DNA of 29,629 nucleotides, from positions 1-29,629 of IMG/VR virus record IMGVR_UViG_3300048027_000247. One strand, given 5' to 3'. Position 1 is the first letter of the stretch; each line of letters begins with the position of its first letter. The notes beneath the pieces are model-generated. The model searched no databases and was not told where the DNA came from. It saw only the letters and a list, made by a program, of their open reading frames with translations. Origin of the DNA: a virus. Both the position numbers and the translations under genes were made by a program. Below are positions 1 through 7,695 of this stretch, in pieces.

Positions 1-2
1 TT

Positions 3-1529
3 AAAATGGGTGGTACAAGTTCACCAAAACTTGAATTTGATGGAACTACATTATCCATTGATGGTACAGTAACCGCAGGAGCTGGTTCTATTGGTGGGTG
101 GACAATTGGTTCATCACATATTGGAATAAAAGGAACGGCAACCTCAAATGATACTTATGGTGAGTTTACATTAGGTTCTTCAGGATATATTTCAGCACCT
201 CAATTTAAAATTGCACAAGATGGTACTGCAACATTTAAAGGAATTCTTGAAGATACCGCAACCTTCAAGTCTGGTAGTACAACAAAAGCATTTAATACCA
301 TGTTTGGTGTTGACGCAACTGGTTTAATTCTAAAAGTACCAAGATTTAGAGATAGTGATGGAACAGTTAAAAATGCTGCTACAAGATTTACAAACCTTGA
401 AGATGATATTGATACTGAATTGACTGCAATTTCAACTGCATATGGTGGAAGTTATAGTTGTGTATTGCCTGGTACTAAAATAATTACTAAAAGAGGTGAG
501 ATAAATATAGAAGATACAAAAGACGATGATATAATCAAAGTATTTAACTTTGAAACTAAAGAATGGGATTGGTCACCGATTGACCACATTACTAGAGATA
601 AAGTTGAAGGATGGAGTTTAATAAAAACAGAATCGGGCAAAGAACTAAAATGTTCTAACTCACATTTACTATATCATCCTGATTATCCAAATTCTGCAAT
701 TGCAATAGATGAGCTTGGAGTTGGTGGTGAGTTGTATGTTGCCGATGGTGAAAACTTAGTTATTGATAAAATAAAAAGTATAGAAACTTTTGATGAAGAA
801 GTTGAAGTTTGGAATTATGAATTAGATGTAGTTCACAACTATGTTTCAAATGGAATACTTTCACACAATACATCATCTAAGTTATCACCCGCACCGACTG
901 GACCATCCGGCCTTGAAACAACACTTGGACACCAATACAAAAAAGATGTAACATCAGATATTAATTCTGGTGACTTGGTTAAATTAGGTGTAAATAATGA
1001 ACTTCATAAAGTCACAACTGCAAAAGACACTAATGTTGTTGGAATTCTGTGGGAAAAACTTGAACTAAGTTATGTTCAGAAATTTGAAGGATTTGGATTA
1101 GGAAAAAATGATACAAGTGATTCAGACGAACTTACCCCACCTGAGGAATACTACTCCGCATCAAGAAAAGATTCATTTGGCGATTATATTCCTGTAAGTC
1201 AAACAGGTTCTAAAGAAATTTGGAAAGTGGCTTCGATTGGGGATAGTGTAACGCAGGATGAATCAGGTTCATTTGTTTTACCTGGTTTTAAATTGTGTAA
1301 CCAAGGTGGTGATGTAAATAAAGGAGATTTACTATGTTCATCAGATACGCCTGGTTATCTAATGAAACAACCATCAGAGTGGGTGGTAACTTCATTTAGT
1401 GGTTCAAGTCCACTTTACGAAGAAAGACAATCACATACTTCATATACAGTTGCTAAGTGTATGATATCCTCTTCATGGGATTCTAATGGTAGAATGGAAA
1501 ATGTATATGGATACTTGTATTGTGGATAA
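3..1529 (+). CDS. Tail-fibre-like virion protein, 5' partial, intein-containing
   Basis: The frame is open to the window edge and the first in-frame ATG (position 6) begins in what looks like mid-protein, so the true start is probably upstream. The N-terminal part is Gly/Ser/Thr-rich with a 'GSIGGWTIG' segment, a pattern common in phage tail-fibre and tail-tip proteins. Residues 152-288 (counted from position 6) form a mini-intein, annotated separately. After it the protein resumes with 'TSSKLSPAP' and ends in a Cys-containing beta-rich segment ('KGDLLCSSDTPGYLMK') typical of phage structural proteins. Splicing would remove 137 residues and join Ser151 to Thr289. The virion role is inferred from composition and from the late-gene neighbourhood; the receptor or tail position is unknown. 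It is followed 37 nt later by the nucleotidyltransferase/ligase gene. Confidence 0.75.
   Translation, partial: KMGGTSSPKLEFDGTTLSIDGTVTAGAGSIGGWTIGSSHIGIKGTATSNDTYGEFTLGSSGYISAPQFKIAQDGTATFKGILEDTATFKSGSTTKAFNTMFGVDATGLILKVPRFRDSDGTVKNAATRFTNLEDDIDTELTAISTAYGGSYSCVLPGTKIITKRGEINIEDTKDDDIIKVFNFETKEWDWSPIDHITRDKVEGWSLIKTESGKELKCSNSHLLYHPDYPNSAIAIDELGVGGELYVADGENLVIDKIKSIETFDEEVEVWNYELDVVHNYVSNGILSHNTSSKLSPAPTGPSGLETTLGHQYKKDVTSDINSGDLVKLGVNNELHKVTTAKDTNVVGILWEKLELSYVQKFEGFGLGKNDTSDSDELTPPEEYYSASRKDSFGDYIPVSQTGSKEIWKVASIGDSVTQDESGSFVLPGFKLCNQGGDVNKGDLLCSSDTPGYLMKQPSEWVVTSFSGSSPLYEERQSHTSYTVAKCMISSSWDSNGRMENVYGYLYCG
459..869 (+). other. Mini-intein (Hint domain, no endonuclease) in tail-fibre-like gene
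   Basis: This in-frame segment encodes 137 residues from Cys to Asn. It starts with 'CVLPGTKIIT' (block A, nucleophile Cys1) and has a block B-like 'CSNSHLLYHP' with a conserved-type His. A block F-like 'VWNYELDVVHNYVSNGI' follows, and it ends 'SHN' before Thr, the usual block G His-Asn plus hydroxyl +1 residue. All residues needed for class 1 protein splicing are visible. There is no room for a homing endonuclease between blocks B and F, so it is a mini-intein. The alternative is a Hint domain that only self-cleaves, but the intact C-terminal His-Asn-Thr favours splicing. Confidence 0.85.
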
Positions 1530-1555
1530 AAAATAACTAATTAATAAATCTAAGA

Positions 1556-1563
1556 TACTTATA
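1556..1563 (+). promoter_or_regulatory. Late-promoter-like motif (TACTTATA)
   Basis: This is a variant of the TATTTATA motif found in intergenic gaps across the window. It ends only 3 nt before the ATG of the next gene, so a transcript from it would be almost leaderless; this is one of the weaker members of the set. Confidence 0.4.
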
Positions 1564-1566
1564 GAT

Positions 1567-4200
1567 ATGGGAAAGACTTTAACAAATTGGGTAGTAGACT
1601 CTATACTGAGTGAAGATATAAAAAAAGAGGTAGTAGTTTACTCAGGTAGATTTCAACCCTTCCATTCTGGACACGCAAAAGTTTACGAACATCTTGTCAG
1701 TAAGTTTGGTAAGAATAATGTATTCATAGGTACATCAAACAAACAAGGTGGTCCAAGACATCCATTTAACTTCAGAGAAAAAAGAGAAGTTATGACTACG
1801 ATGTTTAAAATCCCTTCTAATAAAATTGTTCAAGTTAAAAACCCATATTCACCATCAGAGGTGATGGATAAGTTTCCAGAAAAAACAACGGCATTTATTA
1901 CTGTCGTAGGAAAAAAAGATGCAAACAGATTAGCAAGTCCTGGTTATCAAAAATATTTTTCAATGTATAAAAAGGGAAATGTTGATACAGGTTACAAAGA
2001 TAAGGGATATGTTTATGTATCACCATCTTTTGGTAATATAAGTGGTACTGATGTTCGTAAGGGAATGTCGAGAGGGAGTGATTCTCAAAGAAAATCATTC
2101 TTTAAAAAAGTATATGGTAAATTCAATCCAAAAATATTTAACTTAGTATCAGGTAGATTAATCTCAGTAGAATCCGTAATGGAATCTTTTTTACAATCAA
2201 TTAACATTAATAGTTTAATCAATGAAGCTTCACAAATTCCAACAAGTGGTAAAGGTATTGTAGATGATGGGCCAGGTGCATTCTATGGTAATATGAAATC
2301 TTATAAAGCAGAGATGGAAGAAGTTGTTGGGGACTTAGGTTGGGATATTGTAAACTACTTAATGGACGAAGACTCAATGGAATCGTTTAACACCCATTAT
2401 CCGAATGGACCTGGTAGATATCAAGTATCATTCTTTCCAAGTGGTGATACTATGGATGGGCAGAAAAAGAGATATGGTAAAGATATAACTGGTAGACCTG
2501 CTTATAGAAAATGGGCAAAACATATTAAAAGAGTTGCATTGAGATTGGGTATGGAATTTGTTAAATTCGCTGAACCAAAAGATTTAGATAACCTTACTCC
2601 TAAAACCCTCACAAAAAAACAACAAGGTAAATCCGCTTCACTAAAAGAAGATTTAAAACGATTTGAAGCTATCGTAGGTGATACGATTGAATGTGATGAA
2701 TGTGACCATAGTTGGAAAATAGAAGATGGTGGTGATGACTTATATATATGTCACGAGTGTGGAAATGATAACGAACCAACCATTGACGAAAAGAAAAAAC
2801 CAAAAAGTAAAAAAGCATCTTTAATGAAACAAAAGAGAAACTTTTACTTAAAACCTGATAATGCAAAAAAAGAACTTGACAACTCAGGTAAAGAAGGACA
2901 AGTACTTTCAAAAAAAGTTGGTAAACAACGATTATACTTTGTGTCCTATGTTGGAAATGCAGGAACACAAAATATATTTAATGAAAGTATGATTATGGAA
3001 GGTGGAGCATATGGGCATATGAATCATCCATTCGATACAGAAATAAATTTGACATTTGGTGATTTAAAAATAATCATATCAAAAGCTCTTGAAGGTACAT
3101 TAGAATTTGCAAGAGAAAAAACAGATGGACAAGCTCTGGCTATATCATATCGTAAAGATAGAGGTATTATCGCTGCCAGAAATAAAGGACACCTCAAAGA
3201 CAGAGGACTTAACGCATTAGACATCAAAGGTGTCGCCGATAAGTTTGCTAATAGGGGTGGGTTGACCGATGCGTATAATTTCGCAATGAGAGATTTAGAA
3301 TCAGCCATTTCAAAACTCTCCGATGCGCAAAGAAGTAAAATATTCAAGGATGGCTCAAAGTTTATGAACCTTGAAGTTATATGGCCGGAGTCAGTAAATG
3401 TAATACCATATGGTCAACCTCTATTAGTCTTTCATGGAACGATGGAGTATAATGAAGATGGAAAGGCAATCGGTGCTGATACATCAGACGCTAAAGTATT
3501 AGCGGGTATGATAAAGCAGGTAAATGCCGATGTTCAAGATAATTACACTATCCAAGGACCGCCAGTTGTTAAGATACCAAGGAGTCAGGATTTATCAAAC
3601 AAGAAATCAATTTATTCATCGAAGGTAAGTAAACTTCAAAAAGAATTTAAACTAAAAGATTCTAATGGAGTTGCAGATTACCATCAAGCATGGTGGAGTG
3701 ATTTTGTAGATAAAAACTCACCAACCACATTAGATAATAAAACTAAAATGGGGTTAGTAAAACGATGGGCGTTTTATGATAAATCATTTAGATTAGATAA
3801 GAAAAACATTTCTGATTCTAAAACAAGAGATTGGGCAAACAAGACAGATAAAATAGACCACTCAAAAATGGCTAAGAATAATATGAAACCATTCGAAGAT
3901 ATATTTTTAGGTCTTGGTGCAGAAGTACTTTCATTTATGTCATCAGCACTTACTGTTAATCCTGATAAATCACTTCGTGATATTCAGAAACAATTAGATA
4001 AAGTAATCAAAGATGTTCAGAAATCAGGTGACCCAAAAAAGATTGCAAAATTAAAAATGGAATTAGAAAGATTAAAGAGTATTGGTGGTAGAGATAAGAT
4101 AGTACCAAACGAGGGTATTGTATTCCTATATAAAGGTGGTACATATAAGTTAACAGGTACATTCGCACCTCTTAACCAAATCCTTGGCCTTTTCTATTAA
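1567..4200 (+). CDS. HxGH nucleotidyltransferase / zinc ribbon / KxDG ligase-like fusion protein
   Basis: The 877-residue protein has three regions. Residues 20-200 are a cytidylyltransferase-like nucleotidyltransferase: 'GRFQPFHSGH' (H33xxH36) and 'ISGTDVR' (158-164) match the HxGH and ISSTxxR motifs of NMN and phosphopantetheine adenylyltransferases. Residues 221-475 hold a module of unknown role and a zinc ribbon (C376xxC379, C395xxC398). Residues 480-877 look like a covalent nucleotidyltransferase of the DNA/RNA ligase superfamily: 'EKTDGQ' with candidate nucleophile K518 (motif I), 'NLEVIW' (601-606, motif III-like), 'NEGIVF' (motif IV) and 'YKLTG' (motif V). The boundaries carry gp21-type sites, LINE220/A221 and IME478/G479, suggesting release as separate proteins. 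Substrates cannot be told from sequence; nucleic-acid end repair or NAD metabolism are possibilities. No Shine-Dalgarno is visible before this ATG. Confidence 0.8.
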   Translation: MGKTLTNWVVDSILSEDIKKEVVVYSGRFQPFHSGHAKVYEHLVSKFGKNNVFIGTSNKQGGPRHPFNFREKREVMTTMFKIPSNKIVQVKNPYSPSEVMDKFPEKTTAFITVVGKKDANRLASPGYQKYFSMYKKGNVDTGYKDKGYVYVSPSFGNISGTDVRKGMSRGSDSQRKSFFKKVYGKFNPKIFNLVSGRLISVESVMESFLQSININSLINEASQIPTSGKGIVDDGPGAFYGNMKSYKAEMEEVVGDLGWDIVNYLMDEDSMESFNTHYPNGPGRYQVSFFPSGDTMDGQKKRYGKDITGRPAYRKWAKHIKRVALRLGMEFVKFAEPKDLDNLTPKTLTKKQQGKSASLKEDLKRFEAIVGDTIECDECDHSWKIEDGGDDLYICHECGNDNEPTIDEKKKPKSKKASLMKQKRNFYLKPDNAKKELDNSGKEGQVLSKKVGKQRLYFVSYVGNAGTQNIFNESMIMEGGAYGHMNHPFDTEINLTFGDLKIIISKALEGTLEFAREKTDGQALAISYRKDRGIIAARNKGHLKDRGLNALDIKGVADKFANRGGLTDAYNFAMRDLESAISKLSDAQRSKIFKDGSKFMNLEVIWPESVNVIPYGQPLLVFHGTMEYNEDGKAIGADTSDAKVLAGMIKQVNADVQDNYTIQGPPVVKIPRSQDLSNKKSIYSSKVSKLQKEFKLKDSNGVADYHQAWWSDFVDKNSPTTLDNKTKMGLVKRWAFYDKSFRLDKKNISDSKTRDWANKTDKIDHSKMAKNNMKPFEDIFLGLGAEVLSFMSSALTVNPDKSLRDIQKQLDKVIKDVQKSGDPKKIAKLKMELERLKSIGGRDKIVPNEGIVFLYKGGTYKLTGTFAPLNQILGLFY

Positions 4201-4208
4201 TTTTTGTA

Positions 4209-4216
4209 TATTTATA
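4209..4216 (+). promoter_or_regulatory. Late-promoter-like motif (TATTTATA)
   Basis: Exact TATTTATA preceded by a T-rich tract in the 36-nt gap before the gene at 4237; the motif ends 20 nt before the ATG. No -35 box is visible, as expected for a T4-type late promoter. Confidence 0.6.
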
Positions 4217-4236
4217 TAAAGTATTAAACAAGTGTT

Positions 4237-4821
4237 ATGTCAAAAAAGTTAAAAAATGTAAAAGCAGTCACCGAAATGATTGCCGGAACACATAAAAGTC
4301 AAACAAAAACTAATGTTAGTTTTGGTGAGACTAAATCCTTTGTCAAAAGAGAAGTTGGTGACCAATGGACTGATGATGAAGGTACACTTTGGGAACAAAA
4401 GAAAGGATACAAGGTTAAACTTGGTAAACTTTCAAAGTTAAGAGAAGACTTAACAAAGTTTCCAAATTGTAAAAAAGGTTGTAACTCGTACTTAAAGCCA
4501 ACACGAAACGATATATACATGAGAGGAATCCATGGTATGTGTTTCGATTGTGTTATTGAAATGGAACATCAAATGAGAATTGATGGAACATACGAAGAGT
4601 ACGAAAGAAAAAAGATTTATGCTAATATGAAGTCTTGGTTAAAACAAGCCGAGATTGAAAAGCAGGCAGTTAAAACGGCATTAAAGGCGAAATTCGTTAA
4701 TGAAGATGGTTCAATAGAAGAATGGAACGATATGTCGTGGGAAGATGTTGAAGAGAAGATTGATAACGAGTTTCGTCTTTTTAAAGAAAACTATCTAAAA
4801 AAATGGGAAGTTAAAAAATGA
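4237..4821 (+). CDS. Conserved phage protein with Cys pairs (putative zinc binding)
   Basis: The 194-residue protein is hydrophilic. I do not recognise a function. 'FPNCKKGCNSYL' (CxxxC) followed about 30 residues later by 'GMCFDCVIE' (CxxC) could bind one zinc ion. The N-terminal part, with 'GDQWTDDEGTLWEQKKGYKV', is of a kind I have seen in marine T4-like phage proteins, but I cannot name a family. It starts at ATG in an 'aagtgttATG' context without a Shine-Dalgarno. Its stop codon overlaps the start of the next gene (ATGA), which suggests translational coupling. The upstream TATTTATA motif probably drives this gene and the three that follow. Confidence 0.75.
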   Translation: MSKKLKNVKAVTEMIAGTHKSQTKTNVSFGETKSFVKREVGDQWTDDEGTLWEQKKGYKVKLGKLSKLREDLTKFPNCKKGCNSYLKPTRNDIYMRGIHGMCFDCVIEMEHQMRIDGTYEEYERKKIYANMKSWLKQAEIEKQAVKTALKAKFVNEDGSIEEWNDMSWEDVEEKIDNEFRLFKENYLKKWEVKK

Positions 4822-5228
4822 AGTCCTTTATAAAAGAAACTTACGAGTCATACAAGACAGATGGTGTACCTCATATGTTAGCATTGGAGTATACCATTTC
4901 TGATGTCTATCAAAAATTAGTATCAGAGAATCTAATGAATGAAGACCTTCGTAAGTGGTTTGGTAAAGGAAAGACTGGCACCTCATCAGGTGGTGGTTGG
5001 GATAGATATGGTTCAGATGGACAGAAGTTAGGTAAGTGTGGTGATGGTAAAGAAGGTGGTGCTTACGCCGCATGTCTATCACAAGAGAAAGCCAATAAGT
5101 TAGGACCAAAAGGTAGGGCAGCATTTGTAAGAAGAAAAAGAGCGGCACAGAAAAAAGGTGGTGACGCAAAAAAAGGTGGAAACAGAACTAAAGGTAAAAA
5201 ACCTACAAATAGTAAAACAGGGGCATAA
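4818..5228 (+). CDS. Small basic modular protein (DUF5872-like)
   Basis: This 136-residue protein has a helical N-terminus (1-45), then a linker 'NEDLRKWFGKGKTG', then a compact Gly/Cys module (about 58-112: 'GGGWDRYGSDGQKLGKCGD', C74 and C86, 'AAFVRRKRAAQKK'). A Lys/Gly-rich tail completes it. The middle module resembles a family found in phages and large viruses that I believe is Pfam DUF5872; this is from memory. The very basic C-terminus suggests DNA or RNA contact, fitting a packaged or nucleoid-associated protein. Translation is coupled to the previous gene by ATGA overlap. No catalytic residues are evident. Confidence 0.7.
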   Translation: MKSFIKETYESYKTDGVPHMLALEYTISDVYQKLVSENLMNEDLRKWFGKGKTGTSSGGGWDRYGSDGQKLGKCGDGKEGGAYAACLSQEKANKLGPKGRAAFVRRKRAAQKKGGDAKKGGNRTKGKKPTNSKTGA

Positions 5229-5230
5229 CA

Positions 5231-5998
5231 ATGAATCCAAGATTAAATAAAAAAGTAAAAAAAGACTTAGACGCATATTTTAAAGGAACAAGTGCGTCCT
5301 CACCAGAAGCACATCACGCTATTATGTTTATTTTGAAAGGTGCATTAACAGACGCAAACTTTCATAGTACATCTAAGAAAGTAGATAAACTTTTTCCAAA
5401 AGCTAAAGGTGCAAAATACTTTGGTAAGAGAGAGTGGGAAGATAATCTTGAGTCTAAAGGAATGGACATCGCCGCAGCCGCAAAATGGGATGGACACGAC
5501 ATTCTTGATGCAATCGGATTCTTTGTATCAATGTATATAGGTAGACCTCTTGGTTCAAAAATTGAAGACCTTAAAAATGAATCTCTAAATAAAGAACACA
5601 AATTATTAGAAAACTTATCTGTTCTTGTTGAAAAGAATGTTCCTACAAATCCATCTAAATGGTCTTACTACAAATCACAAGCTAAAAAGAAGTTTGATGT
5701 ATATCCATCAGCATACGCAAACGCATGGGCGGCAAAACAATATAAAGCCGCAGGTGGTGGTTGGAGAACTACAAAAGAAAATGTAGAAGAGACTATTGAA
5801 GAAAAGGTATCTGTATTTGATGAAAGGCATGTTGGTAAAAATGGTATTATCATTATGATTGATGATAACGGAAAGAAAGTATCAGCAATTTTCAAAAACA
5901 AAAAGAACGCAGATAAATTCAACAGAAATAATCCTGAAGACTTAAAAAAACTTTTAGATTTAGCTAAGAAAACTAAGTTTCCAAAAACAATAGACTAA
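5231..5998 (+). CDS. Modular hypothetical protein, putative virion-internal
   Basis: The 255-residue protein has at least three segments. Residues 1-110 are unrecognised and partly helical. Residues about 136-180 form a Trp/Tyr/Ala-rich module ('NPSKWSYYKSQAKKKFDVYP' followed by 'AYANAWAAKQYKAAGGGW') that recurs in many phage and large-virus proteins, function unknown. Residues 190-255 are a small alpha/beta module ('GIIIMIDDNGKKVSAIF'). It starts 2 nt after the preceding stop and is followed 8 nt later by the polyprotein-like gene, so the genes from 4237 to 7644 read as one operon. Its own matches to the gp21 site are poor ('LKNE/S'), so cargo status rests on context only. Confidence 0.7.
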   Translation: MNPRLNKKVKKDLDAYFKGTSASSPEAHHAIMFILKGALTDANFHSTSKKVDKLFPKAKGAKYFGKREWEDNLESKGMDIAAAAKWDGHDILDAIGFFVSMYIGRPLGSKIEDLKNESLNKEHKLLENLSVLVEKNVPTNPSKWSYYKSQAKKKFDVYPSAYANAWAAKQYKAAGGGWRTTKENVEETIEEKVSVFDERHVGKNGIIIMIDDNGKKVSAIFKNKKNADKFNRNNPEDLKKLLDLAKKTKFPKTID

Positions 5999-6006
5999 GG
6001 GACATC

Positions 6007-7644
6007 ATGGATAAAAAACAACTCAAGAGTATTATAAAAGAAGAATATCAAAATGTTAAGTCATTCATGGAATACAAATATGGATTCACACCTGAGTTAG
6101 GTAAAGTGATTTCTAATCCCTATGCAAAATCATTTGTAAACGAAGCCAAAGAACCTGAAGTAATTACTACATTAAGAAAAATCGTAAAGAATAAACAAAA
6201 CGATTTGATTAAAGATACTAAGAGTGGTAAGAAGGTAAGAGTTGATATGAATTCAGCAAACCTAATGGTTCAAGTATATGATGCACTTAAACAACAATCT
6301 AATAAAGATAAGTTTGTTAAGAGTGGTATCGTAATGATGGGACATATGGCTTACAAACTTATGAAAAAAGAATCAGTAAACGAAGGTGCTTACACTATTA
6401 TGAACGTTAATCATACCGTATCAACCACTAAGAAAAAGTTAATGAAAAAGTGGAAACAAAAAGGTGGATACGAAAACTTCGGTCAAAAAGAATTAGATAT
6501 TTTGAAAAAGAAGTTGAATTACAATCCGTATGGTTCAGACGAAGAAAGAAAGATTGCTAAAATCCTTGATAACTTCAATAATTGGGCAATGAATTATGAT
6601 GGTAGTATGAGAGAATCAGTAAACGAAGCTAAATCTATGGATATGAAAAAAAGATTAAAGGTTTACGATAAACTTAAAAAAGGTGATAAGATTACGATTA
6701 AGTATGGTTCATCAATGAGGGGTGGAGTTGAAAAGGAATTTGTAGTATCCAAAGGAAAAACTTTAGTTGGTAAACAAAAAGTAGAAAGAATCATTCTACA
6801 AAATCCGGCGAATCCAAAAGGTGTTAAGTATTATCTATATCAAAGAAACGGAAATGTAACTATGGCTATTGGTGATATGGCAGCTACCATCGAAGATATG
6901 CATGAATCAATAGATGAATCAACAGGTCTTGCAATCATACATAAAGCAGCTAAAAAAGGAAGTTATCCTGTTAGTATTGTGGCAACTATGTTAGGTAAGG
7001 TTGTAAAACAAGAATTAGTAAAAACACCAATGGCAGTCCCAGCAGCATTTAGAATGATGCAAGGTGGATACCCACGAGCAACTATCGCAATTGAAGATAG
7101 AACAGGTAAAATTTTATTCAAAGAAGGATTTGTAAAAGAATCAGTAAACGAAGGTATGTTTAAAGTAATCGACCAAATTAGACAAGATTCTAAAGACGCG
7201 GGAGATTTTATCAAGAATGTATTTTCAGACCCAGACTTTAAAGACATGAAAAAGGACAAAGACTTTTTAAAGTATCTTAAATCTATTTACGAAGGATTTT
7301 CAGTAGTAGAAGAATATGATGTAGAAAATGAACAAGACATAAAAGAATTTGTTAACTTTATGAAAGAATACAAAGCTGATATAAATGAAGCAGAGTATCA
7401 AGGTAGGGATGTCAAGCTTGGTAAAATAATGCAAGGTGATGTTAAAAAGTTTAAAGTCTATGTTAAGAATCCAAAAGGAAATGTAGTGAAAGTAAACTTT
7501 GGTCACAAAGGTAAGGGAAATGAAAAGACAATGTCTATCAAAAAAAATAATCCTGAAAGAAGGAAAGCATTTAGAGCAAGACACAATTGTGATAATCCTG
7601 GACCGAGACATAAAGCAAGATATTGGTCTTGTAAAAAATGGTAA
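6007..7644 (+). CDS. Putative capsid-cargo polyprotein with repeated gp21-type sites
   Basis: The 545-residue Lys-rich protein is built of about seven modules separated by short related linkers: FVNE46/A47, SVNE126/G127, SVNE207/A208, SIDE304/S305, SVNE382/G383 and DINE461/A462. Segment lengths are 46, 80, 81, 97, 78, 79 and 84 residues. Each linker fits the T4 gp21 prohead-protease rule ([L/I/V]-x-E before A/G/S), so I infer processing into separate small basic proteins inside the prohead. The last module ('KKFKVYVKNPKGNVVKVNFG', then 'FRARHNCDNPGP' and 'KARYWSCKKW') is a recurrent phage module whose function I do not know. The N-terminus 'MDKKQLKSIIKEEY' is similar to that of the large terminase here. 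Function of the individual modules is unknown. Confidence 0.75.
   Translation: MDKKQLKSIIKEEYQNVKSFMEYKYGFTPELGKVISNPYAKSFVNEAKEPEVITTLRKIVKNKQNDLIKDTKSGKKVRVDMNSANLMVQVYDALKQQSNKDKFVKSGIVMMGHMAYKLMKKESVNEGAYTIMNVNHTVSTTKKKLMKKWKQKGGYENFGQKELDILKKKLNYNPYGSDEERKIAKILDNFNNWAMNYDGSMRESVNEAKSMDMKKRLKVYDKLKKGDKITIKYGSSMRGGVEKEFVVSKGKTLVGKQKVERIILQNPANPKGVKYYLYQRNGNVTMAIGDMAATIEDMHESIDESTGLAIIHKAAKKGSYPVSIVATMLGKVVKQELVKTPMAVPAAFRMMQGGYPRATIAIEDRTGKILFKEGFVKESVNEGMFKVIDQIRQDSKDAGDFIKNVFSDPDFKDMKKDKDFLKYLKSIYEGFSVVEEYDVENEQDIKEFVNFMKEYKADINEAEYQGRDVKLGKIMQGDVKKFKVYVKNPKGNVVKVNFGHKGKGNEKTMSIKKNNPERRKAFRARHNCDNPGPRHKARYWSCKKW
6369..7153 (+). repeat. Three exact copies of a 17-nt linker repeat
   Basis: AGAATCAGTAAACGAAG occurs at 6369-6385, 6612-6628 and 7137-7153, each encoding the ESVNE(G/A) junction. 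A near copy lies at 17481-17496 in another gene. Identity at DNA level, including codon choice, points to recent duplication or shuffling rather than protein-level convergence alone. Confidence 0.9.
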
Positions 7645-7652
7645 TCAATTTC

Positions 7653-7677
7653 ATTAAATTAATTTACATATTTATAT
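7653..7677 (+). repeat. 25-bp direct repeat containing the late-promoter-like motif
   Basis: This 25-bp AT-rich stretch is repeated exactly at 8705-8729. Both copies include the TATTTATA motif and both lie just downstream of a gene end and upstream of the next start. Confidence 0.85.
7669..7676 (+). promoter_or_regulatory. Late-promoter-like motif (TATTTATA)
   Basis: Exact motif ending 19 nt before the ATG of the glycosyltransferase-like gene. It lies in a 51-nt gap and inside the 25-bp repeat shared with the gap at 8710-8773. Confidence 0.6.
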
Positions 7678-7695
7678 AAAACTAAAAAACAAGTT

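Noticed and set aside
459-869. Homing endonuclease within the intein
   Set aside because: Only 137 residues are present, with no LAGLIDADG or HNH motif.
4209-4216. TATTTATA read as T4 late promoters on the reverse strand
   Set aside because: No gene runs on the reverse strand, and the copies sit at consistent places upstream of + strand genes, so + strand activity is more likely.
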